From contig NZ_PXWG01000027.1 in the NCBI RefSeq assembly GCF_003011965.1, forward strand, positions 1 to 64,000: DNA of 64,000 bases. Direction: 5' to 3'. Within the stretch, counting starts at the first letter, position 1, and each line of letters starts with the position of its first letter. The stretch comes from Streptosporangium nondiastaticum (GTDB lineage Bacteria > Actinomycetota > Actinomycetes > Streptomycetales > Streptomycetaceae). Made by a program: the position numbers and the translations under genes. The notes beneath the pieces are model-generated. The model saw only the letters and a list, made by a program, of their open reading frames with translations. It did no database searches and was not told the origin of the DNA. Positions 1-9,445 of the stretch are shown piece by piece.

Positions 1-2484
1 GACCTGCGCCGCGTACGCGACCTGGCCGCGGCCATGCCGCCCGCCGCGCGCGCCGTGCCGCTCCCGGGCCCCGGCCCCCTGCTGCTCCCCGAGCCGGAGC
101 AGCTCGTCCGCGCCTTCCTGGACGCGGTCGCCGACGGGCTGCCGCGCTCCCCCGCCGCGGCCCTCGCCGCAGGCGGTCCCGCCTTCGCCGCGGCCGAACC
201 GCGCCGCCTGCCCGAGCAGCGCCCGTGGGCGGAGAGCGTCGCCGCCGGGCACGATGCGGGCGTACGGGTGTCCCTGCGCGTCGAGGCACTGGGCCCCCTC
301 GGCGACGACGAGCACGCGGCCCCGCGCTTCCGGGCCGTCCTGCAGCTCCACAGCCTCTCCGACCCGGCCCTCGTGGCCGACGCCGCCGCGGTGTGGGCAG
401 GCGAGTCGCCGGCAGGCGCGGCGCTCGGCCGGGACGCGCGCATGAAGGCGCTGCTCGCGCTGCGCCGGGCCGCCCACGCCTGGCCCGCGCTCACGCCCCT
501 GCTGTCCGCCGCGGTCCCCGACGCCGTCGAACTCGCCGACGAGGAGGTGGGAGAGCTGCTGGGCGGCGCCTCCGCGGCGCTGGACGCCGCCGGGGTCGAG
601 GTGCACTGGCCGAAGGAGCTCGTCCGCACGTTCACCGCACGCGCCGTCGTCGGCCCCCCGGACGGCGACGACGACGCCCCCGGGCCCGGCCACGAGCGGT
701 CCGGCATGCCGTCCCTGCTGTCGGCCGACGCCCTGCTCACCTTCCGCTGGCGCTTCGCCGTCGGCGGCCTGGAGCTGACCCAGGACGAGCTGGACCGGCT
801 CGCGGAGGCCGGCCGGCCCGCCGTACGGCTGCGCGACCAGTGGGTGCTCGTCGACCCCGAAGCGGTGCGCCGCGCCCACGGCCGCCAGGACCGCAAGCTC
901 ACTCCGGTCGAAGCGCTGGGCGCCGCCCTGACGGGCAGGGCTCCCACCGAGGAGGGCGACGAGGACGGCCCTCAGGTCGACGTCCGGCCGACCGGCTGGC
1001 TGGCGGCGCTGCGCGACCGCATCGCCGACCCCGAGCACGACCGCGAGCCCGTTCCCCCGCCCGCCGCGCTCGCCGCCACCCTGCGCGACTACCAGCTGCG
1101 CGGCCTGGACTGGCTGCACCGGATGACCTCGCTCGGGCTGGGCGGCTGCCTCGCCGACGACATGGGGCTCGGCAAGACCATCACCCTCATCGCCCTCCAC
1201 CTGCACCGGCAGACGCTCCCCGACGCGGCCGGCCCCACGCTGGTCGTCTGTCCCGCGTCCCTGATGGGCAACTGGCAGCGGGAGGTCGAGCGGTTCGCCC
1301 CCGGCACGCCTGTACGCCGCTTCCACGGCGCGTCACGGTCTCTGGAGGGGCTGTCCGGCGGGGAGTTCGTGCTCACCACGTACGGCACGATGCGGCTCGA
1401 CGCGCAGCAGCTGGCAGGCACGTCCTGGGGCCTGGTGGTCGCGGACGAGGCCCAGCACGTCAAGAACCCGTACTCCGACACCGCGAAACAGCTGCGCACG
1501 ATCGGCGCGAAGGCGCGCGTGGCGCTCTCCGGCACGCCGGTGGAGAACAACCTCTCCGAGCTGTGGGCGATCCTCGACTGGACGACTCCCGGGCTGCTCG
1601 GCCCGCTGAGCCGGTTCCGCAAGCGCTACGCCCGGGCCGTCGAGGGCGGCGCGGACCCGGCCGCGGCCGAGCGCCTCGCGGCCCTGGTCCGCCCGTTCCT
1701 GCTGCGCCGCCGCAAGTCCGACCCCGGCATCGCGCCGGAGCTGCCGCCGAAGACCGAGACGGACCGCGCGGTGGCGCTCACCAAGGAGCAGGCCGGTCTG
1801 TACGAGGCCGTGGTGCGGGAGCTGCTCGCCGAGGTCGAGGCCGCGGACGGCTTCGAGCGGCGCGGCCTGATCGTCAAGCTGCTGACCGGCCTGAAGCAGA
1901 TCTGCAACCACCCGGCGCAGTTCCTCAAGGAGAAGTCCCCGCGGATCGCCGGGCGCTCGGGCAAGGTCGAGCTCCTGGACGAGCTGCTGGACACGATCCT
2001 CGCCGAGCGGGCGAGCGTGCTGGTCTTCACGCAGTACGTGGCGACCGCCCGCCTCCTGGAGCAGCACCTGGGGGCGCGCGGCGTCCGCACGCAACTGCTG
2101 CACGGCGGCACGCCCGTCCCGCGCCGCGAGGAGATGGTGCGCCGCTTCCAGGACGGCGAGGTCCCCGTCTTCCTGCTGTCCTTGAAGGCCGCCGGCACGG
2201 GCCTCAACCTCACCCGGGCGGAGCACGTCGTGCACTTCGACCGGTGGTGGAACCCGGCGGTGGAGGCGCAGGCGACCGACCGCGCGTACCGGATCGGTCA
2301 GACGCAGCCGGTGCAGGTGCACCGGTTCGTCACCGAGGGCACGGTCGAGGACCGGATCGCCGAGATGCTCGTCCGCAAGCAGGCCCTGGCGGACGCCGTC
2401 CTGGGCAGCGCCGAGGCCGCCGTGACCGAACTGACCGATGCCGAGCTGGCGGATCTCGTCGCACTGAGGGGGAACGGACGTTGA
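1..2484 (+). CDS. SNF2-family DEAD/DEAH-like helicase, 5' end cut by window
   Basis: ATP-dependent SNF2 (RapA/Swi2) DNA translocase; 827 residues are visible. The frame is already open at base 1, so the ATG at base 34 is probably internal. Walker A (DDMGLGKT) lies near visible residue 386, the Walker B box DEAQ near 482, and the C-terminal helicase signature QATDRAYRIGQ near 757. The N-terminal third is the family-specific region found in bacterial SNF2 proteins. The stop overlaps the TTG start of the SWIM-domain gene by 4 bp, and this helicase-SWIM pairing is common in actinobacteria. A role in chromatin or repair-linked DNA remodelling is inferred from the family; no specific substrate can be read here. 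Confidence 0.93.
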   Translation, partial: DLRRVRDLAAAMPPAARAVPLPGPGPLLLPEPEQLVRAFLDAVADGLPRSPAAALAAGGPAFAAAEPRRLPEQRPWAESVAAGHDAGVRVSLRVEALGPLGDDEHAAPRFRAVLQLHSLSDPALVADAAAVWAGESPAGAALGRDARMKALLALRRAAHAWPALTPLLSAAVPDAVELADEEVGELLGGASAALDAAGVEVHWPKELVRTFTARAVVGPPDGDDDAPGPGHERSGMPSLLSADALLTFRWRFAVGGLELTQDELDRLAEAGRPAVRLRDQWVLVDPEAVRRAHGRQDRKLTPVEALGAALTGRAPTEEGDEDGPQVDVRPTGWLAALRDRIADPEHDREPVPPPAALAATLRDYQLRGLDWLHRMTSLGLGGCLADDMGLGKTITLIALHLHRQTLPDAAGPTLVVCPASLMGNWQREVERFAPGTPVRRFHGASRSLEGLSGGEFVLTTYGTMRLDAQQLAGTSWGLVVADEAQHVKNPYSDTAKQLRTIGAKARVALSGTPVENNLSELWAILDWTTPGLLGPLSRFRKRYARAVEGGADPAAAERLAALVRPFLLRRRKSDPGIAPELPPKTETDRAVALTKEQAGLYEAVVRELLAEVEAADGFERRGLIVKLLTGLKQICNHPAQFLKEKSPRIAGRSGKVELLDELLDTILAERASVLVFTQYVATARLLEQHLGARGVRTQLLHGGTPVPRREEMVRRFQDGEVPVFLLSLKAAGTGLNLTRAEHVVHFDRWWNPAVEAQATDRAYRIGQTQPVQVHRFVTEGTVEDRIAEMLVRKQALADAVLGSAEAAVTELTDAELADLVALRGNGR

Positions 2485-3773
2485 CCGGACAGGAAGTCAC
2501 CGGCCGGGCGGAGCGCACCTTCGAGGCGCTGCCGCCCGAGAGCGTACGGAGCTCGGCACGGACCTGGTGGGGCCGGGCCTGGCTCAAGGCGCTGGAGGAC
2601 ACGGCGCTGGACGGCCGGCAGGTGAAGGCGGGGCGCAGGCACGCGCGCGCGGGCGCGGTGGGCGCTGTTTCGGTGCGGCCCGGCCGCATCACGGCCGTCG
2701 TACGGGACCTGGGCGGCACCCCGTACCGTGCCGACGTGGCGGTGCAGGAGTTCGGTGCCGCCGACTGGGAGCGCCTCCTGGAGCTGGTGGCGGGTCAGGC
2801 CGGGTACATCGCGGCGCTGCTCGACCGCGACATACCGCCGCACCTCGCCGAGGACGCGCTGGCGGCGGGAGTGGAACTGCTGCCGGGCATCGGAGACCTG
2901 GAGCCGGAGTGCTCGTGCGGGGCCTGGGACCACTGCGCGCACACGGCGGCGCTGTGCCATCTGATGGCGCTGCTGCTCGACCGGGACCCGTTCGTGCTGC
3001 TGCTGATGCGCGGGCGCGGTGAGCGCGAGCTGCTGGACGAGCTGCAGGAGCGCAACGCCGCGGCCAAGCCGGACCGGCCGCCGGGGCACGGCGCCGGGCC
3101 CCGTTCCGGGGTGCCTGCCGCGGAGGTGTTCGCCGCGGCCTCCTCCGTGCTCCCGCTGCCGGATCCGCCGCTCCCGGTGGAGGCTCCCGGCCGTTCTCCG
3201 GTCCTCGGCGGCGACGTGGCGCCCGCGCCCGGACTGGACGCGGAGGCGCTGGAGTTCCTGGTGGCGGCCGCGGCCGCGCAGGCCCGGCAGCTGCTGGCCG
3301 AGGCGCTGGCCCCGGGTCACGAGCGCGCTCCGGCCGCGCGGGAGCTCACGCTGTGGGAGGACGCCGTACGGCTCGCGGCGGCCGGCCCGGACGAGCGGAT
3401 CGCCGGACGGCTCGCGGCGGGCTGCGGCCGGGAGCGGTCCGGACTCGACCGGGCGGTGCGTGCGTGGCGGCACGGCGGGCCCGCCTCGCTCGCCGTGCTG
3501 GACGAGGAGTGGACCCCGGAGCCGGAGGACCTCGCGCGCGCCCGCGCCGGGCTGGCGGCCGCGTGGCCGGAAGAACAGGCTCCGCCGCTGCGGGCCGCGC
3601 GCAACCGCTGGACCGTGGTCGGCGGGGACGCGCAGCTGCGCTACGGAAGGGACGGCCGCTGGTGGCCGTACCGGAAGGAGGGCGGCCGCTGGCAGCCCGC
3701 AGGGCCCTGTGAGAGCGATCCGGCGGCCGCGCTCTCCGCGCTCCTCACGGACACAGCCCCCGGTGGCCGATGA
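2481..3773 (+). CDS. SWIM zinc finger domain protein
   Basis: 430-aa protein with a SWIM zinc finger (CxC then CxH, CSCGAWDHCAH) near residue 145, expected to bind DNA or protein. I chose the TTG start because it overlaps the helicase stop (TTGA) and has a GAGGGGGA ribosome site just upstream; the frame is open far upstream but there reads as antisense-like arginine-rich shadow. The C-terminal part contains a WW/PY-type stretch (RWWPYRKEGGRW). The overlap implies translational coupling with the SNF2 helicase, so it is probably its accessory subunit. The biochemical role is unknown. Confidence 0.88.
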   Translation: MTGQEVTGRAERTFEALPPESVRSSARTWWGRAWLKALEDTALDGRQVKAGRRHARAGAVGAVSVRPGRITAVVRDLGGTPYRADVAVQEFGAADWERLLELVAGQAGYIAALLDRDIPPHLAEDALAAGVELLPGIGDLEPECSCGAWDHCAHTAALCHLMALLLDRDPFVLLLMRGRGERELLDELQERNAAAKPDRPPGHGAGPRSGVPAAEVFAAASSVLPLPDPPLPVEAPGRSPVLGGDVAPAPGLDAEALEFLVAAAAAQARQLLAEALAPGHERAPAARELTLWEDAVRLAAAGPDERIAGRLAAGCGRERSGLDRAVRAWRHGGPASLAVLDEEWTPEPEDLARARAGLAAAWPEEQAPPLRAARNRWTVVGGDAQLRYGRDGRWWPYRKEGGRWQPAGPCESDPAAALSALLTDTAPGGR

Positions 3774-3896
3774 TTCAAAGGCTCAGAGGAATAAAAAGGA
3801 ACCTTTCATAGGCAACCCCGAGGATTCTGCCGATCAGCGACAGATTATGGTGATCTACAGTTCAATCACCTTCTGGTCACGGAAAGGCCCTTTGGG

Positions 3897-4778
3897 ATGG
3901 TTTTCGCCCTGCTCCGCCGGTTCACGCGTTTCTCCGCTCCGGAGACCACGCCGATTCCGTTCGGAGCGGGGGCCCTCGACTGCACCGTGGCGGACACGGC
4001 GCAGTCGCCGCTGCACAGAGCCGAGGTCTCCGTGCGGGACGCCGCCGGGCAGGAAGTGGTGCACGGTCAGACCGACCCGCACGGCCGGTTCGCGACCACC
4101 CTCGCGCCCGGCGAGTACAGCCTCGCGCTGTCGGCCGACGGGTTCCGGCCCGTCCTGCGCACCGTCACCTGCGCGGAGGGCGCCGCCACCTCCCTCGGCA
4201 CGGTCGCGATGGAGACGGCCCCGGCGCCCGCCATGCCCGCGCCGGGCGCCTGGCGCATCGACCCGGACCACACGGCGGTGCGCTTCATCGCCCGGCACAT
4301 CGGACTCGCCGAGGTGCACGGGCGCTTCAACCGTTTCGAGGGCACCCTGTGGATCGCCGAGGACGTCGAGCGCTCCCGCCTGGACGTCGTGATCGACACG
4401 GCCAGCATCGACACGGGCGTCGCCCAGCGCGACGAGCACCTGCGCTCGGCGGAGTTCCTCGACGTCGCCCACTACCCGTACATGCAGTTCACCAGCGAGC
4501 GGTTCGTCCACCGGGGCGGGTCGCGGTGGACCGTGCAGGGCGTGCTCAACCTGCACGGCGTCAGCCGGAACATCGCGCTGGACACCCGCTATTTGGGGAT
4601 CGGCACCGGCATCATGGGCGAGACCCGCACGGCCTGTTCGGCCTCGACCGAACTGCACCGCGAGGACTTCACCCTGGACTGGCGCTCCATGCTCCGGCGC
4701 GGAATCGCCATGATCGGCGCCACCATCAGGGTCGAGCTCGACATCCAGGCCGTCCCGCAGCAGGCTCCCGCCGTCTGA
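3897..4778 (+). CDS. YceI-like domain protein with N-terminal carboxypeptidase-regulatory-like fold
   Basis: 293 aa. Residues about 25-105 look like a carboxypeptidase regulatory-like beta-sandwich (HGQTDPHGRFATTLAPGEYS). Residues about 115-285 are a YceI lipocalin-like domain: WRIDPDHTAVRF, then VHGRFNRFEG and a long ladder of paired strands ending in VELDI. YceI domains bind isoprenoid-type lipids in a barrel; the ligand here is unknown. No signal peptide is visible, so it is probably cytoplasmic. The 123-bp upstream gap is AT-rich for this genome and probably holds its promoter. ATG with GGAAAGG upstream. Confidence 0.85.
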   Translation: MVFALLRRFTRFSAPETTPIPFGAGALDCTVADTAQSPLHRAEVSVRDAAGQEVVHGQTDPHGRFATTLAPGEYSLALSADGFRPVLRTVTCAEGAATSLGTVAMETAPAPAMPAPGAWRIDPDHTAVRFIARHIGLAEVHGRFNRFEGTLWIAEDVERSRLDVVIDTASIDTGVAQRDEHLRSAEFLDVAHYPYMQFTSERFVHRGGSRWTVQGVLNLHGVSRNIALDTRYLGIGTGIMGETRTACSASTELHREDFTLDWRSMLRRGIAMIGATIRVELDIQAVPQQAPAV

Positions 4779-4799
4779 CGGCCCGTGCGCGGCCGGCGG

Positions 4800-5222
4800 T
4801 CAGCGCCCGCCGGTGCCGCCGGAGACCGGGAGCAGGCCTGTGGGGAAGCCGCTCGGCAACGCGGTGGGCCAGGACGTGGGCAGGCCGCTCGGGAAGCCGC
4901 TGGGCAGTCCGGACGGCATCGCCGTGGGCCACTGGGACGGGAACCCGCTGGGGAGCGTCAGCGACGGCGACGCGGACCCGCCGGGCGACGAGCCGTCACC
5001 CGGCCCGCCCTGCTTGCCGTCCTTGCCGCCGACGACGAGGACGGCGCCCAGCCCGAGCCCCGCGACCGCCACCAGAGCGGTCGCGAGGAGGGCGGCCCGG
5101 CGCCCGCCGCCGCCCCGGCGAGGAGGCGGCGGAGGCGCGCCCCACGGCGGTTGGGCGGGCCCGAAGCCGCCCGGGGGCGGGCCCGGCGGCGGCCCGTACG
5201 GCGGTCCAGGTGGAGTGGCCAT
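4800..5222 (-). CDS. Proline-rich single-pass membrane protein
   Basis: 140 aa. Residues 1-40 are proline/glycine-rich and probably cytoplasmic, followed by RR-rich residues and one transmembrane helix (about 42-66). A serine/proline-rich extracellular tail contains repeated LPSGFPS/T-type units. The start at 5222 was preferred over an in-frame ATG nine codons upstream because GGAGGGAGG sits 10 bp before it. No enzymatic domain is recognisable. Tails of this type are common in small Streptomyces envelope proteins; function unknown. Confidence 0.75.
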   Translation of the reverse strand: MATPPGPPYGPPPGPPPGGFGPAQPPWGAPPPPPRRGGGGRRAALLATALVAVAGLGLGAVLVVGGKDGKQGGPGDGSSPGGSASPSLTLPSGFPSQWPTAMPSGLPSGFPSGLPTSWPTALPSGFPTGLLPVSGGTGGR

Positions 5223-5361
5223 GCGGCCAGCCTCCCTCCGGGCACGCACACACCGGACGGCGGTGACGGTACCGCCACATAATCCGCCCCGGACCGGGAC
5301 ATTCCACCTTCAGGTCACCCGCGGACGCGCCGAAGGTCAGGCGAGCCGGCCGGGCGCGTGC

Positions 5362-6255
5362 TCAGCCTGCCGCGCGCAGGAACGCTTCGAGGCCCGCGAG
5401 GTCGTCCGTGTTGAGGTAGTCCACCCCGGCGGAGAACAACGCACGCCACACCGCCTCGCGCGCCGGACCCGGCTGGTCCGGCGTGGCCCAGAACCGTACG
5501 GTCCGGCCCTCGGCGTGCGCGGCGGAGACGATCTGCCGGAGGCGGGCCTTCTCCCGGGCCGGCATCGGGCCGTTGCCCTGCCAGCCGAAGATGCTGTTCC
5601 AGTTGTCGCTCACCAGGGGGATGAAGGACGCGGGGGCACCGGCGCCGAGGTCGGCGAGCCGGCCGTCGTAGAACGCGTGGCGCAGCCGCTCCTCCGCCAT
5701 GGGCCCCCGGGCGCTCCGGTCCCCCGAGATCACGGCGGTGACGGCTCCCCGGCGTATCCGGCCGTCGGCGCAGGAGGTGAACAGCGTGCCGTACCGGCGC
5801 AGCCGCCGCGAGAGCTCCCGGTACGTCGCGGCGCCGTCGGTCTTGATGTCGACGAGCAGCTTCAGCGAGAGGTTGTACCCCTTGTAGACCCGGCCGTGAC
5901 CGGCTCTGACGCGGCGCTGCAACGGGTCGAGGTACAGCGCTTCGAGGGTGCGGGACGGGTCGAGGCCGGACGCGTCGTGGGCGACGAGGAGCTCGCCGTC
6001 CACGAGCCAGATGTCCGCCTCGACGCTGCCGAACCCGTGGGCGAGCGCATCGGCCAGGGGGTGGGGGTGCTCGTAGTCGTTGTGCGCGTGCGCCCGGCGC
6101 AGCGGCGGCTTGCCCGGCGCGCCGGACGCGTCGCGCCCCACGGCGGCCGGGGCGGCGAGGGCCGGCGGGGCGAAGGATCCCGTGAGCGCGGCTCCGATGG
6201 CGGCTCCGAAGGCGGTGACGGCCGCGCGGCGCGAACGAGGGCTCATGGGGCTCAT
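5362..6255 (-). CDS. Secreted PI-PLC/glycerophosphodiester phosphodiesterase-like protein
   Basis: 297 aa. A twin-arginine-type signal (SPRSRRAAVTAFGAAIG, cleaved after about AALA) indicates export. The mature part starts HAHNDYEHPHPLADAL, followed by SVEADIWLVDGELLVAHD, the His/Glu/Asp/His pattern of the TIM-barrel PI-PLC and GDPD superfamily, so it probably hydrolyses a phosphodiester in a lipid head group or teichoic-acid-like polymer. Start at 6255 is preceded by GGGAGAG; the longer upstream frame is low-complexity shadow. It is transcribed divergently from the phosphodiester glycosidase gene, which may act on related cell-envelope substrates. Confidence 0.85.
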   Translation of the reverse strand: MSPMSPRSRRAAVTAFGAAIGAALTGSFAPPALAAPAAVGRDASGAPGKPPLRRAHAHNDYEHPHPLADALAHGFGSVEADIWLVDGELLVAHDASGLDPSRTLEALYLDPLQRRVRAGHGRVYKGYNLSLKLLVDIKTDGAATYRELSRRLRRYGTLFTSCADGRIRRGAVTAVISGDRSARGPMAEERLRHAFYDGRLADLGAGAPASFIPLVSDNWNSIFGWQGNGPMPAREKARLRQIVSAAHAEGRTVRFWATPDQPGPAREAVWRALFSAGVDYLNTDDLAGLEAFLRAAG

Positions 6256-6417
6256 GGCAGCTCTCCCAGTTCTCCAGGAACTCCCGGGTCGGTGTGGGCC
6301 GGTGCGCGGCGGCGGTCCGTCCGCACGGGCCGTACGTGTGAGTATCCGGGCCCTCCGGGTCCCTGGGCAGGGATGTGCCGGGAGTTGCCCGCGCCGACGC
6401 CGACGCGTTCCCTGACG

Positions 6418-6487
6418 TTCTTTCGCACGGCCCGTCGCTTTCGCACGGCCCGTCGTTCTTTCGCGTGGCCTGTCGCTCTTTCGGGGC
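6418..6487. repeat. Degenerate 18-20 bp tandem repeat in divergent intergenic region
   Basis: About three and a half units of a TTCTTTCGCACGGCCCGTCG-like sequence (6418-6437, 6438-6455, 6456-6475, partial 6476-6487) lie between the divergently transcribed phosphodiesterase and phosphodiester glycosidase genes. Units differ by a 2-bp deletion and a few substitutions. It could be a slippage product or a cluster of binding sites in the shared promoter. Confidence 0.7.
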
Positions 6488-6533
6488 ATGGTGAACCGTT
6501 CTGCTCCGTGCCAGAGTTGACGGGACCTCTGGG

Positions 6534-7778
6534 GTGACTGTGAAGAGACGCAGAAGACGTGTGCGCTCGGTACTGACGGTTCTGGTGGCGTGGACCTCGC
6601 TGGTCGGCGGGGGCACCGCCCTGGCGGATGCGGGTGACCGGCCCGCGCTGCGACTGGGGGCCCCGGCCCCCGTCGCACCCGGTGTGGACTACCGGGAATT
6701 CTCCCTGTCGGCCTCTCACGGCCCGGCGTACGGGCACGTGCTGAGGGTCGATCTGAGCGAGCCGGGCGTCTCGCTCGACCTCTTGCACCCGGGCTCGGTC
6801 GCCGCGCGGGCGACGGTGTCGCGGATGACGGCCGCCCGCGGCGCGGTGGCCGGGGTCAACGGCGACTTCTTCAACATCACGGAGACCCAGCACCCGGGCG
6901 TCGAGGCCACGGGCGCGCCGGTCGGCCCGTCCATCGCGGGCGGCCGCCGGCTCAGTGCCGCGGTGCCCGACGGCCAGCGCTTCGGGCCGGTGCTGCCCCC
7001 GGGCGCCACCACGCGGGACGTCATCGGCCTCGGCACCGACGACAGGGGCCGGCTGGACCGGCTCACGCTGAAGGGCACCGTGACCGCCAAGGGCAGGAAG
7101 CTGCCGCTGCGCGGCCTCAACCAGTACGCCCTCCCGGTCGGCGGGATCGGCGCGTACAACTCCTCCTGGGGCTCGGCGTCACGGCTCCGGGCGACCTGCG
7201 GCACGGACGCCGACAGGGCCGCCCCCTGCACGGACGACACCTACGAGCTGACGGTCCGGCACGGCAAGGTGGCGGGCGCGGCGCACAAGCCGGGCCACGG
7301 CGCGATCCCCTCGGGCACGCTGGTGCTCGTCGGGCGCGAGGCGGGAGCGCGCGAGCTGCGCCGGCTGAAGGACGGTGACGCGGTGCACGTCGAGGAGCGG
7401 CTGCAGCCCGCCGGGCAGGGAGCGTTGCGCTTCGCGGTCGGCGGCTTCCCCGTGCTGCGCGACGGCCGGCTGCTGTCCGGGCTGGACACCACGACCTCCG
7501 CGGTGCGGACCTCCGCCGGCGTGGGCGGGGACGGCCGGCTGTTCTACCTGCTGGCGCTCGACGGCGGCGCCGGCTACCGCACGGGGCTCACCGTCGCCGA
7601 GCTCGCCGACCTGATGCGCGATCTGGGCGCCGACGACGCCGTGAACCTGGACGGGGGCGGCTCCAGCACGCTGGCCACCCGCGATCCGGACAACGGGCGG
7701 ACAACGGTCCGGAATCATCCGTCGGGCGGCGCGGAACGGCCGGTGGCCAACGGCATCGGCGTTTTCCTCCGAACGTAA
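6534..7778 (+). CDS. Secreted phosphodiester glycosidase family protein (NAGPA/DUF2233)
   Basis: 414 aa with a basic N terminus and a Sec-type signal (VLTVLVAWTSLVGGGTALA). The catalytic domain has the NAGPA-type motifs AGVNGDFFNI, a central GGFPVLRDG, and the C-terminal NLDGGGSSTLA followed by RPVANGIGVF. Members remove GlcNAc-1-phosphate-type phosphodiester caps from glycans. The start is GTG at 6534, with a second in-frame GTG at 6540; no strong ribosome site separates them. It is divergent from the GDPD-like gene. The natural substrate is not evident. Confidence 0.86.
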   Translation: MTVKRRRRRVRSVLTVLVAWTSLVGGGTALADAGDRPALRLGAPAPVAPGVDYREFSLSASHGPAYGHVLRVDLSEPGVSLDLLHPGSVAARATVSRMTAARGAVAGVNGDFFNITETQHPGVEATGAPVGPSIAGGRRLSAAVPDGQRFGPVLPPGATTRDVIGLGTDDRGRLDRLTLKGTVTAKGRKLPLRGLNQYALPVGGIGAYNSSWGSASRLRATCGTDADRAAPCTDDTYELTVRHGKVAGAAHKPGHGAIPSGTLVLVGREAGARELRRLKDGDAVHVEERLQPAGQGALRFAVGGFPVLRDGRLLSGLDTTTSAVRTSAGVGGDGRLFYLLALDGGAGYRTGLTVAELADLMRDLGADDAVNLDGGGSSTLATRDPDNGRTTVRNHPSGGAERPVANGIGVFLRT

Positions 7779-7928
7779 CATCATCGATCAATCCACCCTT
7801 TTGAGTGACTGCGCCCGCCGATATCCCGCTGCTAGCTTCGAAGGCGGTCAAGGGGAATTCTTCGGCACGCCCGCAGCCCGTCCGTCGGGGCCGCGGGCTG
7901 TCCATAACGGATGGGTGGGCATTCCGAT

Positions 7929-9341
7929 ATGACGACGTCAGTGGAGACCGGCACCGACGGCAATAACGGCCCCGGCCGGCTGAGCCTGGGCACCGAGGCC
8001 GCACGGAATCTGGCGACCACGACAAAGTCCGTACCGCAGATGCAGGGAATCACCTCGCGGTGGCTCCTGCGGATGCTGTCATGGGTGCACGTCCCGGGCG
8101 GCACGTACCGGGTCAACCGGCGCCTGACACACACGCTGGGCGACGGCCGGGTCGAGTTCGTCTCGACGGGCGCCGACGTCCGGGTCATCCCGGCCGAGCT
8201 GGGCGAGCTCCCGCTGCTGCGCGGCTTCGGCGACCCGGCGGTGCTCGAAGCGCTCGCGGGCCGCTTCACCCAGCAGGAGTTCCGGCCGGGCGACGTCCTG
8301 GTGGAGGCCGGGCAGCCGGCCGACCAGGTGGTGCTGGTCGCCCACGGAAAGCTCAGCAAGGTCCGCGAGGGCGAGTACGGGGATCCGGCCGTCCTCGGCG
8401 TCATCGCCGACGGCGGCTACTTCGGCGACAAGGCCCTGGCCGCCGCCTCCGAGAGCAACTGGGACTTCACCGTCAAGGCCGTCACCGCCTGCACCGTCCT
8501 GACCCTGCCGCGGCAGGCGTTCCAGGAGGTCCTGGAGGGGTCCCAGGAGCTGCGCTCCCACCTGGAGGCCTTCCGCGAGGCCTCCGCCCGCCCCCGGAAC
8601 GAAGAGGGGGAGTCCGCCATCGACGTGGCCGCCGGCCACGCGGGCGAGCCGGTGCTGCCCGGCGTCTTCGCGGACTACGAGCTCTCCCCGCGCGAGTACG
8701 AACTGAGCGTCGCCCAGACCGTCCTGCGCGTCCACACCCGCGTCGCCGACCTCTACAACGAGCCCATGAACCAGCTCGAACAGCAGCTGCGGCTGACCAT
8801 CGAGGCCCTGCGCGAGCGCCAGGAGCACGAGATGATCAACAACCGGCAGTTCGGCCTGCTGCACAATGCCGACCTCAAGCAGCGCATCCACACCCGCAGC
8901 GGCCCGCCCACCCCCGACGACCTCGACGAGCTGCTGGCCACGGTCTGGAAGGACCCCGGCTTCCTGCTGGCGCACCCGCGCACGATCGCGGCGATCGCCC
9001 GCGAATTCAACCGGCGCGGAGTGTATCCGGACAATGCCACCGTCGGCGGCCACTCGATTCCCGCCTGGCGGGGAATTCCCATCTTCCCGTGCAACAAGAT
9101 CCCGATCAGCGAGAACGGCACCAGCTCCGTTCTCCTGATGCGCACCGGAGAGGAATCCCGGGGTGTCGTCGGGCTGCACCGCACGGGAATTCCCGATGAA
9201 TACCAGCCGAGCCTCTCCGTGCGTTTCATGGGCATCAGCGACCAGGCCATCATGTCCTATCTGGTGAGCGCCTACTACTCCACCGCCGTTCTGGTGCCGG
9301 ACGCCCTCGGAATTCTGGAGAACGTCGAGATCGGGCACTGA
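7929..9341 (+). CDS. Family 2B encapsulin shell protein with cyclic-nucleotide-binding-like domain (EshA-like), copy 1
   Basis: 470 aa. The HK97-fold shell protein is interrupted at about residues 85-200 by a CAP/cNMP-binding-like insertion ([20 protein letters not shown], then YFGDK). The C-terminal E-loop/P-domain region includes [34 protein letters not shown] and [12 protein letters not shown]. This is the EshA-type family 2B encapsulin architecture, whose shells self-assemble. ATG at 7929 was chosen over 7911 because the downstream paralogue begins with the matching MTTSVES and both have ATGGGTG 18 bp upstream. The canonical phosphate-binding-cassette RAA is replaced (SNWDF). No cargo enzyme gene is adjacent. 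Confidence 0.9.
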   Translation: MTTSVETGTDGNNGPGRLSLGTEAARNLATTTKSVPQMQGITSRWLLRMLSWVHVPGGTYRVNRRLTHTLGDGRVEFVSTGADVRVIPAELGELPLLRGFGDPAVLEALAGRFTQQEFRPGDVLVEAGQPADQVVLVAHGKLSKVREGEYGDPAVLGVIADGGYFGDKALAAASESNWDFTVKAVTACTVLTLPRQAFQEVLEGSQELRSHLEAFREASARPRNEEGESAIDVAAGHAGEPVLPGVFADYELSPREYELSVAQTVLRVHTRVADLYNEPMNQLEQQLRLTIEALRERQEHEMINNRQFGLLHNADLKQRIHTRSGPPTPDDLDELLATVWKDPGFLLAHPRTIAAIAREFNRRGVYPDNATVGGHSIPAWRGIPIFPCNKIPISENGTSSVLLMRTGEESRGVVGLHRTGIPDEYQPSLSVRFMGISDQAIMSYLVSAYYSTAVLVPDALGILENVEIGH

Positions 9342-9445
9342 TCCCGCCGCCGTACCACGCTCCGCGCACCACGTTCGCGCACCTGCGGACCCGCGAGCCC
9401 GCGGATCCGCGCCGAGTACCGCACACAGATGGGTGACAACCAGCT

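Noticed and set aside
225..2480. Long plus-strand open frame running into the SWIM gene
   Set aside because: It is an arginine/proline-rich shadow of the SNF2 helicase gene; the real gene starts at the TTG overlapping the helicase stop.
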